From contig JAISKF010000054.1 of assembly GCA_031261005.1 (NCBI GenBank), forward strand, positions 1 through 64,000: a DNA stretch of 64,000 bases, read 5' to 3'. Positions 31,410 through 41,656 of the stretch are shown here, one piece after another. The notes beneath the pieces were generated by a model that saw only the letters and a program-made list of their open reading frames with translations, was not told where the DNA came from and made no database searches. Position 1 is the stretch's first letter. Each line of letters starts with the position of its first letter. The DNA is from Enterobacteriaceae bacterium (GTDB lineage: Bacteria > Pseudomonadota > Gammaproteobacteria > Enterobacterales > Enterobacteriaceae). A program made the position numbers and the translations under genes.

Positions 31410-32066
31410 TTATAACACGCGGCTGGTAATTTCTTTACCATTGAGAGCAACGGTAAATGTATCACCGTGTTCGATAGCACCAACACCAGCCGGAGTACCG
31501 GTTAAGATAATATCGCCCGGACGCAATGTAAAAAAGCGGCTCATATAAGCAATTAAAGGAACGATCGGCGTAATCATTTGACTGGTATTACCATTCTGAC
31601 GCACTTTACCATTAATACTTAGCGATAATGTCGCCTGTTGCGCGTCACCAAACTGACCAGCAGGAATAAAACCAGAAATTGGGCAGGAAGCATCAAATGC
31701 TTTTGCTTTTTCCCACGGCTCACCGGCTTTTTTACATTCAGCTTGCAAATCACGCAGCGTTAAATCAATAGCAATACCATAACCAACAATGGCATTTGCC
31801 ACACGACCTTCATCAGCATTTTTTAAAGGTAAACCGATTAAAACTGCCATTTCTACTTCATAGTGAACAGAACCAAAACCGTCAGGAATAGTGATTGGCT
31901 GAGTAATATCACACAGTGACGTTTCAGGCTTAATAAACAATAACGGCTGTTTTGGCGCGTTATCGCCCATTTCTTTAATGTGTTCAGAATAGTTTTTGCC
32001 TACACAAACAACTTTATTTACTGGCAGCTCCAGTAAGTCACCCTGCCAATCCCGATGTTGATACAT
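31410..32066 (-). CDS. ycgM: Fumarylacetoacetate hydrolase-family protein YcgM
   Basis: 218 aa, FAH fold, the group including FAHD1-type acylpyruvases and oxaloacetate tautomerases. Metal ligands Glu70 and Glu72 in HYEVEMAVLIG and Asp101 in AIDLTLRD; GTPAGVG loop near 190. Cytoplasmic. E. coli YcgM is the close match. Substrate not proven from sequence. Confidence 0.9.
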   Translation of the reverse strand: MYQHRDWQGDLLELPVNKVVCVGKNYSEHIKEMGDNAPKQPLLFIKPETSLCDITQPITIPDGFGSVHYEVEMAVLIGLPLKNADEGRVANAIVGYGIAIDLTLRDLQAECKKAGEPWEKAKAFDASCPISGFIPAGQFGDAQQATLSLSINGKVRQNGNTSQMITPIVPLIAYMSRFFTLRPGDIILTGTPAGVGAIEHGDTFTVALNGKEITSRVL

Positions 32067-32226
32067 ACGTTTGCTACTCCTCTTTACATGAGTTCATATC
32101 GATTCGCATACTATTTGAAATATCATATCACTGTCTTGGTTGAGAAAACTTAGATTGAACGCTTAGTTTTGTATAACGTTATTGCATCGTTATGTTTAAA
32201 TTAATCTAACAAACACGTTACTTATT

Positions 32227-32538
32227 CTATTCTTCGATTGACCAGCCAAACTCTTCCGGGCGTTGCAATAAACTTTCTATTGGCGGCGGAACTTGCAGAT
32301 AAAAGCCCTTTTCAGTGAGATCCTGTTTTACCCGCAAAATATCCGCAGAAGCGAGTTTTTCACGTTGTTCGAGATCCAAAATCATGACAAAAACAGGCTT
32401 ACCAAATGTTGCCATTAACTCATCAGGAATTTTGGAAAAATCACTTGGATTTTCATCACGCGGCGCTTTTGCACTTTGGGTCTCAGTATACAAATAGGTT
32501 TGATCGCGCTTACTACTACGATAAATGGCACATAACAT
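32227..32538 (-). CDS. ycgL: YcgL domain protein
   Basis: 103 aa, YcgL/DUF709 family of unknown function. Starts [17 protein letters not shown], very close to the E. coli core, then [16 protein letters not shown] and [14 protein letters not shown]. Divergent from minC, as in E. coli. The spacing of 151 bp to minC should hold both promoters. Confidence 0.9.
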   Translation of the reverse strand: MLCAIYRSSKRDQTYLYTETQSAKAPRDENPSDFSKIPDELMATFGKPVFVMILDLEQREKLASADILRVKQDLTEKGFYLQVPPPIESLLQRPEEFGWSIEE

Positions 32539-32689
32539 TCGGGATTACACTCTAATTAATTGACTCAGTGACTTGCCTAGATATGTTGGTAACTATAACA
32601 TGCTGCTATTCGTTCGTATATTTCACTAATATTGAACTTTATATAGTGTGCTTTGACAACTGCCAAAGCCAAATGTTGAGTCAGGACAG

Positions 32690-33379
32690 ATGTCACAATC
32701 ATCACCAGTTGAATTAAAAGGCAGCAGTTTTACGCTGTCCGTTGTTCATTTAAATCATTCAGATCCGGCTACTATTCGCGCTGCTTTAACGGAAAAAGTA
32801 CAACAAGCTCCGGCATTTTTACAAAATGCGCCTGTCGTACTGAATGTGGCTGCTCTTTCACCTGAAGCTGACTGGAATCAAATCCAACGCGCAGTAACAG
32901 ATGCCGGATTGCGTGTTGTTGGTGTTAGTGGTTTTCAGAGTGATGAACAAAAAATGTCCATTCAATCTGCCGGATTACCGCTGCTGACGGAGGGAAAAAC
33001 GCGGAAATCATCAAAAACAGCCATTACTCCTGTTATTACACCGCCAGCGGCTAAAACTCGAATTATCAGTACTCCAGTTCGTACAGGCCAACAAATTTAT
33101 GCGCGAGATTGTGATTTGATCGTCACTAGTCACGTCAGCGCTGGTGCAGAATTGATTTCTGACGGAAATATTCACGTTTATGGCATGATGCGCGGACGCG
33201 CACTCGCCGGAGCAAGCGGTGATACAAGCTGCCAGATTTATTGTACTAAGCTCGCGGCTGAATTAGTTTCTATTGCTGGTCAATATTGGCTAAGTGACAG
33301 AATACCAGCTACATTTTATGAACAAAGCGCCCGTTTTTTTCTCAAAGACAACGTTTTAACTATTGAATCACTAAATTAA
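32690..33379 (+). CDS. minC: Septum-site inhibitor MinC
   Basis: Inhibits FtsZ ring formation away from mid-cell. 229 aa. N-terminal FtsZ-inhibiting domain (about 1-105), Thr/Pro-rich linker (about 106-125), and a C-terminal right-handed beta-helix domain with [20 protein letters not shown] and [17 protein letters not shown] that dimerises and binds MinD. First gene of minCDE. Confidence 0.96.
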   Translation: MSQSSPVELKGSSFTLSVVHLNHSDPATIRAALTEKVQQAPAFLQNAPVVLNVAALSPEADWNQIQRAVTDAGLRVVGVSGFQSDEQKMSIQSAGLPLLTEGKTRKSSKTAITPVITPPAAKTRIISTPVRTGQQIYARDCDLIVTSHVSAGAELISDGNIHVYGMMRGRALAGASGDTSCQIYCTKLAAELVSIAGQYWLSDRIPATFYEQSARFFLKDNVLTIESLN

Positions 33380-33402
33380 GCCTTTTTTACAAGGAACACG
33401 CC

Positions 33403-34215
33403 ATGGCACGTATTATTGTTGTTACTTCCGGTAAGGGCGGCGTTGGTAAAACTACTTCCAGCGCAGCTATTGCTACCGGTTTAGCACAAAGAGGTAAAAA
33501 GACCGTTGTTATCGATTTCGATATTGGTTTACGTAATCTTGATCTAATCATGGGTTGTGAACGCCGCGTCGTATATGATTTCATTAATGTTATTCAAGGT
33601 GACGCTACGCTTAATCAGGCACTCATTAAAGATAAACGTACTGATAACCTCTATATTCTGCCAGCGTCGCAAACTCGTGATAAAGATGCCTTGACTAAAG
33701 AAGGTGTTGCCAAAGTCCTCGAAGATTTATCCGAGATGGAATTCGATTTTATTGTTTGTGACTCCCCTGCCGGTATCGAAAGCGGTGCATTAATGGCGCT
33801 CTATTTCGCTGACGAAGCAATCATTACTACCAATCCGGAAGTCTCATCAGTTCGTGACTCAGACCGCATTCTTGGTATTTTAGCGTCTAAATCCCGCCGC
33901 GCAGAAAACGGCGAAGATCCGATTAAAGAACATCTGCTAGTCACTCGCTATAATCCCGGTCGTGTAACACGCGGCGATATGCTCAGTGTTGAAGACGTTG
34001 TAGAAATTCTGCGTATTCCTCTGGTTGGTGTTATTCCTGAAAGCCCCTCTGTTTTACGCGCATCTAACCAGGGTGAACCCGTTATTCTGGATACTGAATC
34101 CGATGCGGGTCTGGCTTATTCCGATACGATTGATCGTCTTCTTGGTGAAGAGAAACCATTCCGCTTCCTGACAGAAGAGAAGAAAGGTCTATTGAAACGT
34201 CTGTTCGGGGGATAA
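33403..34215 (+). CDS. minD: Septum-site determining ATPase MinD
   Basis: Membrane-cycling ATPase that carries MinC to the poles. 270 aa, identical in length to E. coli. Deviant Walker A GKGGVGKTT at 10-18 with Lys11 and Lys16; DFDIGLRNLD switch region; C-terminal amphipathic membrane-targeting helix EKKGLLKRLFGG. Starts 23 bp after minC. Confidence 0.97.
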   Translation: MARIIVVTSGKGGVGKTTSSAAIATGLAQRGKKTVVIDFDIGLRNLDLIMGCERRVVYDFINVIQGDATLNQALIKDKRTDNLYILPASQTRDKDALTKEGVAKVLEDLSEMEFDFIVCDSPAGIESGALMALYFADEAIITTNPEVSSVRDSDRILGILASKSRRAENGEDPIKEHLLVTRYNPGRVTRGDMLSVEDVVEILRIPLVGVIPESPSVLRASNQGEPVILDTESDAGLAYSDTIDRLLGEEKPFRFLTEEKKGLLKRLFGG

Positions 34216-34221
34216 TAAATC

Positions 34222-34503
34222 ATGGCATTACTAGATTTCTTCCTGTCCCGTAAAAAAGCGACAGCTAATATCGCCAAGGAAAGGCTGCAAATCATCGTGG
34301 CTGAACGCCGTCGCGGAGACAGTGAGCCGCATTATTTGCCGCAATTGAAAAGAGATATACTTGAAGTTATTTGTAAATATGTACAGATCGATCCTGAAAT
34401 GGTCAGTGTACAGTTAGAACAGAAAGGCGATGATATTTCTGTTCTGGAACTTAACGTTACACTGCCTGAAAACGATGAACCAAAACCTATCGTTAAAGCG
34501 TAA
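34222..34503 (+). CDS. minE: Cell division topological factor MinE
   Basis: Stimulates MinD ATPase and drives Min oscillation. 93 aa, five more than E. coli. N-terminal membrane-binding and anti-MinCD region [12 protein letters not shown] with [13 protein letters not shown], then the topological specificity domain. The extra residues are at the C-terminus. Begins 6 nt after minD. Confidence 0.96.
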   Translation: MALLDFFLSRKKATANIAKERLQIIVAERRRGDSEPHYLPQLKRDILEVICKYVQIDPEMVSVQLEQKGDDISVLELNVTLPENDEPKPIVKA

Positions 34504-34569
34504 TAATGATCTGTTTTGAATAAATAGTTGTGTTATTGAGAGTATCACTTGAGAGTTTTGCTAAAAAAG

Positions 34570-34609
34570 AAAGCGCCATTATTACATCGATTAATAATGG
34601 CGCTTTTTT
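34570..34609. terminator. Strong terminator after minE
   Basis: AAAGCGCCATTATTA/TAATAATGGCGCTTT stem with T-run on the plus strand and an A-rich start, so it can stop minCDE and, on the other strand, rnd. Confidence 0.9.
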
Positions 34610-34634
34610 GTTTAAGTAACCTCAGGTTTGATTT

Positions 34635-34687
34635 GTAGAGGAGGTAGATTGCCGCCCCTACTGGAAATGACATAATTATTTGAAATT
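34635..34687. repeat. Modular repeat family B, copy reaching the rnd stop
   Basis: Hairpin GTAG-GG...CCCCTAC (34635-34661) followed by the ACATAATTATTTGAAA module up to 34685, which abuts the rnd stop codon at 34686. The repeat therefore supplies the sequence immediately after, or overlapping, the end of rnd. Confidence 0.7.
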
Positions 34688-35834
34688 ATACACTTTCAAC
34701 CTGCATAAACGGCTTCGCTTCCTGTTCTAATAAAACCAGTAAACGATCACCCATTAATTCCCCGCGCCAGCCTTGTAACAATTCCGATTGCGGATCATCG
34801 TTTTGCTGCCAGTACGATTTCAATAACTGATTAATTTGGCGGCGAGATGCCAGTAACTCAACATTTAAACCGCTTTCAGCGGCAACAATCTGAATCAGAG
34901 ATTTAATATCTTTAAACAGCTTTTTGTAGCCAGCATGATCAACAATGCGTGTTATTTGCTCTGGTAGATTTTCTTCCGGCACATTCTTCGCCTCTGCAAC
35001 CAATCGCAATAAAGTACGACCGTGATAGCGTATTTCTGGTTCGCTTAATCCTAACGATTTCAACTCCGCTAAAGACGTCGGCTGATAACGCGCCACCGTC
35101 CAAAGATTTTCTTCGCGCACGACAAAATTAACCGCCATATCGCGTTCACGAGCTTGATTTAACCGCCATGCCGCCAACGCTTTCAGGCAAGCGAGCTGCT
35201 GGCGATTGAGCTGCCAGGCATTGGTAATATCCAAATAGGCTTGTTCCGGCGCAAGTATTTCACAGCGCCGTTTACTGATCATATCGCATTCATTTTGAGC
35301 TGCATCTAACCACTGTAATTGCTCGGTTTCTTTCAAGATAATATCGGCAATCGGCAACAGATAAAACACATCTGCTGACGCATAAATACATTGCCTTTCT
35401 GACAGCGGACGCGCTAACCAGTCGGTACGCGATTCGCTTTTATCCAATTCGATATGCAGATATTCCGCCACTAACGCCGCAAAACCAGTTGATAAAGAAC
35501 GTTGATTAAATGCAGCCAGTATTTGAGTATCGATCAACGGATTCGGCAATACATTGAATTCATGAAAAAAAACTTCAAGATCTTCACTACAGGCATGAAG
35601 TAGTTTGACTACATTCGGATTAATTAATAAATCACGAAATGGCTGCCAGTCACTAATCTCCAGCGGATCAACCAGTGAAGTTTGTTTGCCATCAAACAGT
35701 TGGATTAACCCCAAACGCGGATAGTAAGTTCGTGTACGAATAAATTCGGTGTCCAGCGCAATTTGTGCAACCTGACTGGCTTGTTCACAAACAATCTTTA
35801 ACTGTTCATTACTGGTTATTAGTTTATAGTCCAC
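34686..35834 (-). CDS. rnd: Ribonuclease D
   Basis: 3'-5' exoribonuclease in tRNA and stable-RNA maturation. 382 aa from GTG at 35834, which reads MDYKLITSNEQ like E. coli; longer upstream frames overlap fadD and are unlikely. DEDDy residues Asp28 and Glu30 (ALDTE), Asp85 (SEDLEVF), Tyr151 and Asp155 (YASAD). HRDC domains from about 205. The fadD stop and rnd start are separated by a single nucleotide, so rnd translation is probably coupled to fadD. Confidence 0.95.
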   Translation of the reverse strand: MDYKLITSNEQLKIVCEQASQVAQIALDTEFIRTRTYYPRLGLIQLFDGKQTSLVDPLEISDWQPFRDLLINPNVVKLLHACSEDLEVFFHEFNVLPNPLIDTQILAAFNQRSLSTGFAALVAEYLHIELDKSESRTDWLARPLSERQCIYASADVFYLLPIADIILKETEQLQWLDAAQNECDMISKRRCEILAPEQAYLDITNAWQLNRQQLACLKALAAWRLNQARERDMAVNFVVREENLWTVARYQPTSLAELKSLGLSEPEIRYHGRTLLRLVAEAKNVPEENLPEQITRIVDHAGYKKLFKDIKSLIQIVAAESGLNVELLASRRQINQLLKSYWQQNDDPQSELLQGWRGELMGDRLLVLLEQEAKPFMQVESV

Positions 35835-35835
35835 T

Positions 35836-37521
35836 TTATACGTTCTCAGCCTGCTGCTGTAGCACTTCATCACGCAGATTTTTGCGTAATATCTTGCCGA
35901 CATTTGACTTCGGCAATTCATCACGAAACTCGATGAGTTTCGGCACTTTATAGCCGGTCAAGCTGCTACGGCAATAAACCAGCAGTTCATCTTTGGTCAA
36001 ACTTGGATCGCGTTTTACCACGTAAATTTTAACTTTTTCACCTGCAACGCCATTCGGTACACCGATAGCTGCCACTTCCAAAACTTTAGGGTGATGAGCA
36101 ACAACATCTTCAACTTCATTAGGATAGACGTTAAACCCTGATACCAGAATCATATCTTTCTTGCGATCAACAATTCGCATAAAACCTTGCTCGTCCATAG
36201 TGACAATGTCACCGGTAGAGAGCCAGCCATCTTTCAACACTTCATTGGTTGCCTCCGGACGATTCCAGTAACCTTTCATCACCTGCGGACCTTTAATCCA
36301 CAGCTCTCCGGCTTCTCCCGCAGGAACATCTTCACCCTGATCATTCACTAAACGAATATCTGTCGATGGGAACGGTAAACCAATACTGCCGCTGTATTGC
36401 TGTAAATCATACGGATTAGCGGCAACCATCGGCGAACACTCAGTCAAACCATAACCTTCCAATATGTGCGTACCGGTTAATTGTTTCCAGCGATCTGCAA
36501 CGCCGCGCTGAACAGACATTCCGCCGCCAACGGTGATGTGTAAATGAGTAAAATCCAGCTCGCGGAAATCTTCATTATTCACCAGTGCATTAAATAAGGT
36601 ATTCACACCTGTTAATGCCGAGAAAGGATAACGCGCCAGTTCTTTTACCACTTCTTTTAAATTACGCGGATCAGTAATCAGCAGATTGCAGCCGCCAATA
36701 TTAATGAACAACAGGCAATTTACGGTCAGTGCAAAGATGTGATACAGCGGCAGCGCCGTAACAACCAACTCCTGACCAACTGTTAATAACGGCATATATG
36801 CCGCTTTTGCCTGCTCCATATTGGTAAGCAGATTACGGTGAGTCAGCATTGCGCCTTTCGCTACACCAGTTGTTCCGCCCGTGTATTGCAGCAATGCCAA
36901 ATCATCAGGTGTGATATTGGGCTTAACATATTGCTGGTGGCGACCTTTTCTTAATACTTGTCTGAACGAAACCGCGCCCAGCAAATGATATTTCGGTACT
37001 AATTTTTTAATGTATTTCACAACAAAATTGACCAGCGAACGTTTACCAACCGATAGTTGATCACCAATGCCGGTTAAAATGACATGTTCAATTTGAGTGT
37101 TTTTAACGATTTTATCCAGCGTATGCGCGACACCAGACACAATAACAATCGCTTTTGCACCACAATCATTAAGCTGATGCTCCAGCTCTCTTGGGGTATA
37201 CAGCGGATTAACATTCACCACGACTAATCCGGCACGCAAAACACCAAATAGTGCGATGGGATATTGCAACAGGTTTGGCATCATTAACGCTACCCTGTCA
37301 CCTTTTTTCAGTCCTAATGAATTCTGCAAATAAGCAGCAAATGCCCTGCTCCGCGCCTCTAAGCGGCGGAATGTCATCGTTTTTCCCAGATTAACAAACG
37401 CAGGTTGATCGGCAAATTGTTGCACAGATTGTTCAAACAAATCAGCCAGAGAAGCATACTTATCAATTTCAATTTCTGCCGATATATCCTTTGGATAGCG
37501 AGCCAGCCATCTTTTATCCAC
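35836..37521 (-). CDS. fadD: Long-chain fatty acid-CoA ligase
   Basis: Activates exogenous long-chain fatty acids to acyl-CoA at the inner membrane. 561 aa from GTG at 37521, the E. coli length; GGAG 7 nt upstream supports it over the ATG at 37536 or 37548. AMP-binding signature [12 protein letters not shown] and the FACS motif (GWLSTGDIV to VSGFNVYP) are present. The acyl-CoA product is the FadR inducer. Here fadD sits 60 bp after tsaB with no evident FadR site in between; in E. coli yeaY lies in this gap. Confidence 0.95.
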   Translation of the reverse strand: MDKRWLARYPKDISAEIEIDKYASLADLFEQSVQQFADQPAFVNLGKTMTFRRLEARSRAFAAYLQNSLGLKKGDRVALMMPNLLQYPIALFGVLRAGLVVVNVNPLYTPRELEHQLNDCGAKAIVIVSGVAHTLDKIVKNTQIEHVILTGIGDQLSVGKRSLVNFVVKYIKKLVPKYHLLGAVSFRQVLRKGRHQQYVKPNITPDDLALLQYTGGTTGVAKGAMLTHRNLLTNMEQAKAAYMPLLTVGQELVVTALPLYHIFALTVNCLLFINIGGCNLLITDPRNLKEVVKELARYPFSALTGVNTLFNALVNNEDFRELDFTHLHITVGGGMSVQRGVADRWKQLTGTHILEGYGLTECSPMVAANPYDLQQYSGSIGLPFPSTDIRLVNDQGEDVPAGEAGELWIKGPQVMKGYWNRPEATNEVLKDGWLSTGDIVTMDEQGFMRIVDRKKDMILVSGFNVYPNEVEDVVAHHPKVLEVAAIGVPNGVAGEKVKIYVVKRDPSLTKDELLVYCRSSLTGYKVPKLIEFRDELPKSNVGKILRKNLRDEVLQQQAENV

Positions 37522-37581
37522 TTTTGAGCTCCACATTTTTCTTAACAAGTGTTTTTGTTGTTTGTTTTAATAGATAAAAAA

Positions 37582-38304
37582 TTACTCACGTCCGGGTAAT
37601 TTCTTCCATGTTACTTCATTGCGTAAATATACCGGCTGAACATCTTCCACTGCCTGCACTTCGCCGTTATTCCAGCGTTCAAGCGCCAGCGGTAACATAT
37701 CTTCAGCTTGCGGCAACAGCATTTTACCATCAGTGAAAATAATATCGCTGCTTGTTGCCATATCAGGATAAGCCTGCCAGCCTGTACCTACCGTTGCCCA
37801 TGTTTTATCCAAAGATTCATCATGAATAACAGTAGATTGCAACAGTTCGGTGACTTTTTCCGGCGGTAATACTTGCTCTGAGCCAATAACGTGCCATTGC
37901 CCTTGCGTGTTACGCTGATATTGTCCCCAGTAAACCTCACCCATGCGTGCATCAATCGCCGCAAGCACTTGTGATGCCCCTGTCATACGAAATGCACCCT
38001 GCGCCATCGTATTTAATGTGGACAAGCCAATTACCGGTAAATCTGCGCCCAGAGCTAATCCTTGTGCAATACCAATACCAATTCGCACACCAGTAAAACT
38101 GCCCGGACCACTGCCGAAAGCTAAGGCATCGAGATCGGATAATTTCAAGCCAGATTCCAATAAAATCTGCTGAACCATTGGCAACATACGTTGAGTATGT
38201 TCACGAGGACACAGTTCATACAAAGCATGGATCTCACCATCATTCCAAATGGCAACAGAGCAGGCTTCAGTGGCTGCATCAAGCGCAAGAATTCGCGTTG
38301 ACAT
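37582..38304 (-). CDS. tsaB: tRNA t6A threonylcarbamoyltransferase complex protein TsaB
   Basis: Partner of TsaD and TsaE in making N6-threonylcarbamoyladenosine on ANN-decoding tRNAs. 240 aa. ASKHA-type N-terminus [29 protein letters not shown] at about 64-77 and [13 protein letters not shown]. Lacks the metal-binding site of TsaD, as expected. Reads in the same direction as yoaA and fadD. Confidence 0.95.
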   Translation of the reverse strand: MSTRILALDAATEACSVAIWNDGEIHALYELCPREHTQRMLPMVQQILLESGLKLSDLDALAFGSGPGSFTGVRIGIGIAQGLALGADLPVIGLSTLNTMAQGAFRMTGASQVLAAIDARMGEVYWGQYQRNTQGQWHVIGSEQVLPPEKVTELLQSTVIHDESLDKTWATVGTGWQAYPDMATSSDIIFTDGKMLLPQAEDMLPLALERWNNGEVQAVEDVQPVYLRNEVTWKKLPGRE

Positions 38305-38399
38305 AGAAAACCTCAGACGGGAAATATAAGTATCAGTATGAATAATATCAATATGATTGAAAACGATAGAATTTAGCGATCATACCATAAGCAATTATC

Positions 38400-40316
38400 C
38401 TATTGCTCATGCTTCGGTCGTTTCTGTAAAAATTCGATCGCCTGCGCTAAATCACGGGTTCTTGGCGCAGGCGGTAAACTATTAAGGAAAATCGCACCAT
38501 AAGGACGCATTACTAATCGATTATCACAAATCACAATAACGCCGCTGTCATCGGTATCACGAATCAAACGCCCTACGCCCTGTTTAAGCGTGATCACCGC
38601 GTCAGGAAGCTGCACATCATTAAAGGGATCACCGCCGCGCAATCGGCAATCTTCAATACGCGCTTTAAGTAATGGATCGTCCGGTGAAGTAAACGGCAAT
38701 TTATCGATAATCACGCAGGATAACGCCTCACCGCGCACATCGACGCCCTCCCAAAAACTATTGGTTGCCACTAACAAAGCATTGCCGCTTTCAACAAATT
38801 GCGATAACAGCTTCGCTTTGCTGGTTTCACCCTGCATTAATACCGGCAACGTCATGGTTTCGCGGAACGTTTCGGCTAAATCGCGCATCATTTGATGCGA
38901 GGTACAGAGAAAAAAACAGCGCCCGTCATTGGCTTCAATTAGCGGTTGCAGCATTGCTGCCAACTGCTTTGCACCGCCGAATTGATTTGGTGACGGTAAA
39001 AAGCGCGGTACACACAGCAGCGCTTGCGTGGCGTAATCAAACGGACTTGCCAGCAATAAAGTTTCAGCGTTAGTTAATCCTAAACGTTGATTAAAGTGAT
39101 CCAGAGAATCATTTACCGATAGCGTTGCAGAAGTAAAAATCCAACTGCCTTTTTTCTCGTCCATCAAATCACGGAATTTTTCAGCGACAGAGAGCGGCGT
39201 TAGAGCCAAGACAAAATGGCGCGCACCGCATTCGTACCAGTAGCTATATCCGGGAATAGAGACATCTTTCAGGCGAGTAAGACGTGTGCGATATTGTGTC
39301 GCACGCTCAAAAGCAGCATCAAGCAAAGCGGAGCGACCTAACGCCATTTTGATCACGTCATAACATAAAGTCAGTGCATCATCGAGCAGCAGCAAAGCGC
39401 GTTGAATATTCGGCTGTTCCAAAACATCACGCAGATTGCCCCTAAAACCAGGTTCACCCAGCGCCAACCGGAAATCCATCGTGCTTTGTGTCAGGCGATC
39501 CGCGCTTTTTTGCAACTGTGCCATATCACGCACTTCGGTACGATACGCGATGATGACATCTTTAGCTAAATCCAGTAATTGGCGGCTGGTAAGCTGCTGA
39601 CCAAAATATTGGCTGGCAATATCGGGCAACTGGTGAGCTTCATCAAAAATCATCACATCGGCATTGGGGATCAATTCGGCAAAACCGGTCTCTTTCACCA
39701 CTATATCGGCTAAAAACAGATGATGATTAACAACAACCAGATCTGCGTCCATCGCGCGGCGGCGAGCTTTCACCACAAAGCATTCTTTGTAATACGGGCA
39801 ATCACTGCCGAGACAATTATCATTGGTACTGGTAACAAGCGGCCATATATAGCTATCTTCAGCAACTTGCGTACACGTGCTGACATCACCGTCATTGGTA
39901 CTGGACGACCAGCGCCGCAGATTAACCAGATCATTCAGGGTCGAATTAGACAACTCGCCGCCCGTCATGGTTTGCTGTTCCATGCGTTCAAGACACAGAT
40001 AATTAGAGCGCCCTTTGAGCAATGCCAGTTTGCCGGTAAATTCCAGCGCAGTCGCAACCATTGGCAGATCACGGGCAAATAGCTGATCCTGCAACGCTTT
40101 AGAACCCGTAGAAATAATCACTTTGCGTTTAGATCGCAAAGCAGGCACCAGATAAGCATAGGTTTTACCCGTACCTGTACCGGCTTCCACCACTAATTCT
40201 TGCTTTTTCTTTATTGCATTGGTAATGGCTTTCGCCATTAAGCGCTGCGGCTCACGCGGTTTAAAGCCTTTAATTGCCTGAGCTAATGCACCTTTAGGTG
40301 CGAAATCGTCCGCCAA
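38400..40316 (-). CDS. yoaA: DinG-family ATP-dependent helicase YoaA
   Basis: XPD/DinG-like 5'-3' DNA helicase; in E. coli YoaA works with the clamp-loader protein HolC in tolerating replication blocks. 638 aa. Walker A EAGTGTGK at 44-51, iron-sulfur cysteines Cys108, Cys168, Cys173 and Cys179, DEAH box at 225-228, and helicase C-terminal motif GVGRLIRDTDDSG. Divergent from yoaB, as in E. coli. Confidence 0.94.
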   Translation of the reverse strand: MADDFAPKGALAQAIKGFKPREPQRLMAKAITNAIKKKQELVVEAGTGTGKTYAYLVPALRSKRKVIISTGSKALQDQLFARDLPMVATALEFTGKLALLKGRSNYLCLERMEQQTMTGGELSNSTLNDLVNLRRWSSSTNDGDVSTCTQVAEDSYIWPLVTSTNDNCLGSDCPYYKECFVVKARRRAMDADLVVVNHHLFLADIVVKETGFAELIPNADVMIFDEAHQLPDIASQYFGQQLTSRQLLDLAKDVIIAYRTEVRDMAQLQKSADRLTQSTMDFRLALGEPGFRGNLRDVLEQPNIQRALLLLDDALTLCYDVIKMALGRSALLDAAFERATQYRTRLTRLKDVSIPGYSYWYECGARHFVLALTPLSVAEKFRDLMDEKKGSWIFTSATLSVNDSLDHFNQRLGLTNAETLLLASPFDYATQALLCVPRFLPSPNQFGGAKQLAAMLQPLIEANDGRCFFLCTSHQMMRDLAETFRETMTLPVLMQGETSKAKLLSQFVESGNALLVATNSFWEGVDVRGEALSCVIIDKLPFTSPDDPLLKARIEDCRLRGGDPFNDVQLPDAVITLKQGVGRLIRDTDDSGVIVICDNRLVMRPYGAIFLNSLPPAPRTRDLAQAIEFLQKRPKHEQ

Positions 40317-40512
40317 GTGAAGTATCCGTTGTCTTGATAATCGACCGCCATCATCTGACGATAAGGAGAAAAAGAGGGTTATTATGCCTTTTCTTACAGA
40401 TCATCACTACTTTGTTTAGATTTTCTCAGCAGTGATGTGAAATTAATCGCGGCAAAATCTATGGTTGTTATGATAATCTTGTTCAATTAATAAAGTAATA
40501 ATTGGAAATAAC

Positions 40513-40860
40513 ATGATGAATATTGAACGAATTAATCCAGCTAAACGCTGGTCTGACGCAGTGGTTTATAACAATACGATTTATTACACCAGCGTACCGG
40601 AAAATCTTGATGGTGATGCTACCGCGCAAACGGCTAACGTTCTGGCGGATATTGACATCATGCTGCATCTGTTGGGTTCCAGCAAAGATCGTATTCTGGA
40701 CGCAACTATTTTTCTCGCCGATAAAGCTGACTTTGCCGCAATGAACGCCGCATGGGATAGCTGGGTAGTTGATGGACAAGCGCCGGTTCGTTGTACTGTT
40801 GAAGCGAAATTAATGAAACCGGAATACAAGGTTGAGATTAAAATTATTGCCGCGAAGTAA
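40513..40860 (+). CDS. yoaB: RidA/YjgF family protein YoaB
   Basis: 115 aa, Rid family; RidA relatives hydrolyse reactive enamine/imine intermediates, but YoaB's own substrate is unknown. Conserved NPAKRWSDAVVYNNTIYYTS, DATIFLADKADFAAMN and the APVRCTVEAKLMKPEYKVEI signature with the Arg expected at the active site. Two adjacent ATGs (40513, 40516) leave the start open by one residue. Confidence 0.9.
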   Translation: MMNIERINPAKRWSDAVVYNNTIYYTSVPENLDGDATAQTANVLADIDIMLHLLGSSKDRILDATIFLADKADFAAMNAAWDSWVVDGQAPVRCTVEAKLMKPEYKVEIKIIAAK

Positions 40861-40890
40861 CGAATATAATTGAAAGGAATTCATCAAACT

Positions 40891-40916
40891 GTAGGGGCGC
40901 TTAATAAGCGCCCGCC
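40891..40916. repeat. Modular repeat family B, hairpin-only copy
   Basis: GTAG-GGGCGCTT-AAT-AAGCGCCC-GCC forms a perfect 8-bp stem between the convergent yoaB and eda, where it may also act as an mRNA 3' end. Confidence 0.6.
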
Positions 40917-40933
40917 TCACAACCAATAACTCA

Positions 40934-41575
40934 TTAGCCTTTTGCGTAAGCTACCGCTTCACGAGCTAATTCTGTAATACGATTAAAATCACCTTTCGCA
41001 ATCGCATCGGCTGGTACTAACCATGAACCGCCAACGCAGACAACGCTTGGTAATGCTAAATAGTCACGGCAATTATTCAGACCAATTCCGCCAGTTGGAC
41101 AGAAACGCACTTGAGAAATTGCGCTGCAAATTGCAGATAGCGCTTTTACACCGCCGTTTGCTTCTGCCGGAAAGAATTTAAAATCACGTAAGCCGTAATT
41201 CATTCCCAGCATTAATTCAGATGCACTGCTAATACCCGGAATTAATGGAATATTGCCCTCAACTGCCGCTTGTAGCAGAGAATCGGTTAATCCCGGACTA
41301 ATCGCAAACTGACCGCCAGCCGCTGCAACATCAGCTAATTGTTGGCTATTTAGCACCGTACCGGCACCGATAATTGCCTCTGGTACTTCTTTCGCAATAG
41401 CGCGGATCGCGTCGATCGCGCAAGGTGTACGCAGCGTAACTTCCAACACACGAACGCCACCAGCAACTAATGCTTTTGCCAAAGGAACAGCATCTTTCAA
41501 CTCTTTAATTACGATAACCGGAACAACTGGTCCATCGGACAGGATACTTTCTGCGCTTACTTTCCAATTTTTCAT
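40934..41575 (-). CDS. eda: KDPG / 4-hydroxy-2-oxoglutarate aldolase
   Basis: Splits 2-keto-3-deoxy-6-phosphogluconate to pyruvate and glyceraldehyde 3-phosphate. 213 aa, same as E. coli. Class I aldolase: Schiff-base Lys133 in [12 protein letters not shown] and Glu45 in VLEVTLRT. Last gene of zwf-pgl-eda. No edd is present in the cluster, so either edd is elsewhere or Eda serves other 2-oxo acid substrates (for example from uronate breakdown). Confidence 0.95.
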   Translation of the reverse strand: MKNWKVSAESILSDGPVVPVIVIKELKDAVPLAKALVAGGVRVLEVTLRTPCAIDAIRAIAKEVPEAIIGAGTVLNSQQLADVAAAGGQFAISPGLTDSLLQAAVEGNIPLIPGISSASELMLGMNYGLRDFKFFPAEANGGVKALSAICSAISQVRFCPTGGIGLNNCRDYLALPSVVCVGGSWLVPADAIAKGDFNRITELAREAVAYAKG

Positions 41576-41656
41576 CTTGTAAGACCCTTGATATTTGTTA
41601 TAGCCACTAAAATTAACGTGTCACAAATTTACTGTCACACGCAAGAAATCAACGCA

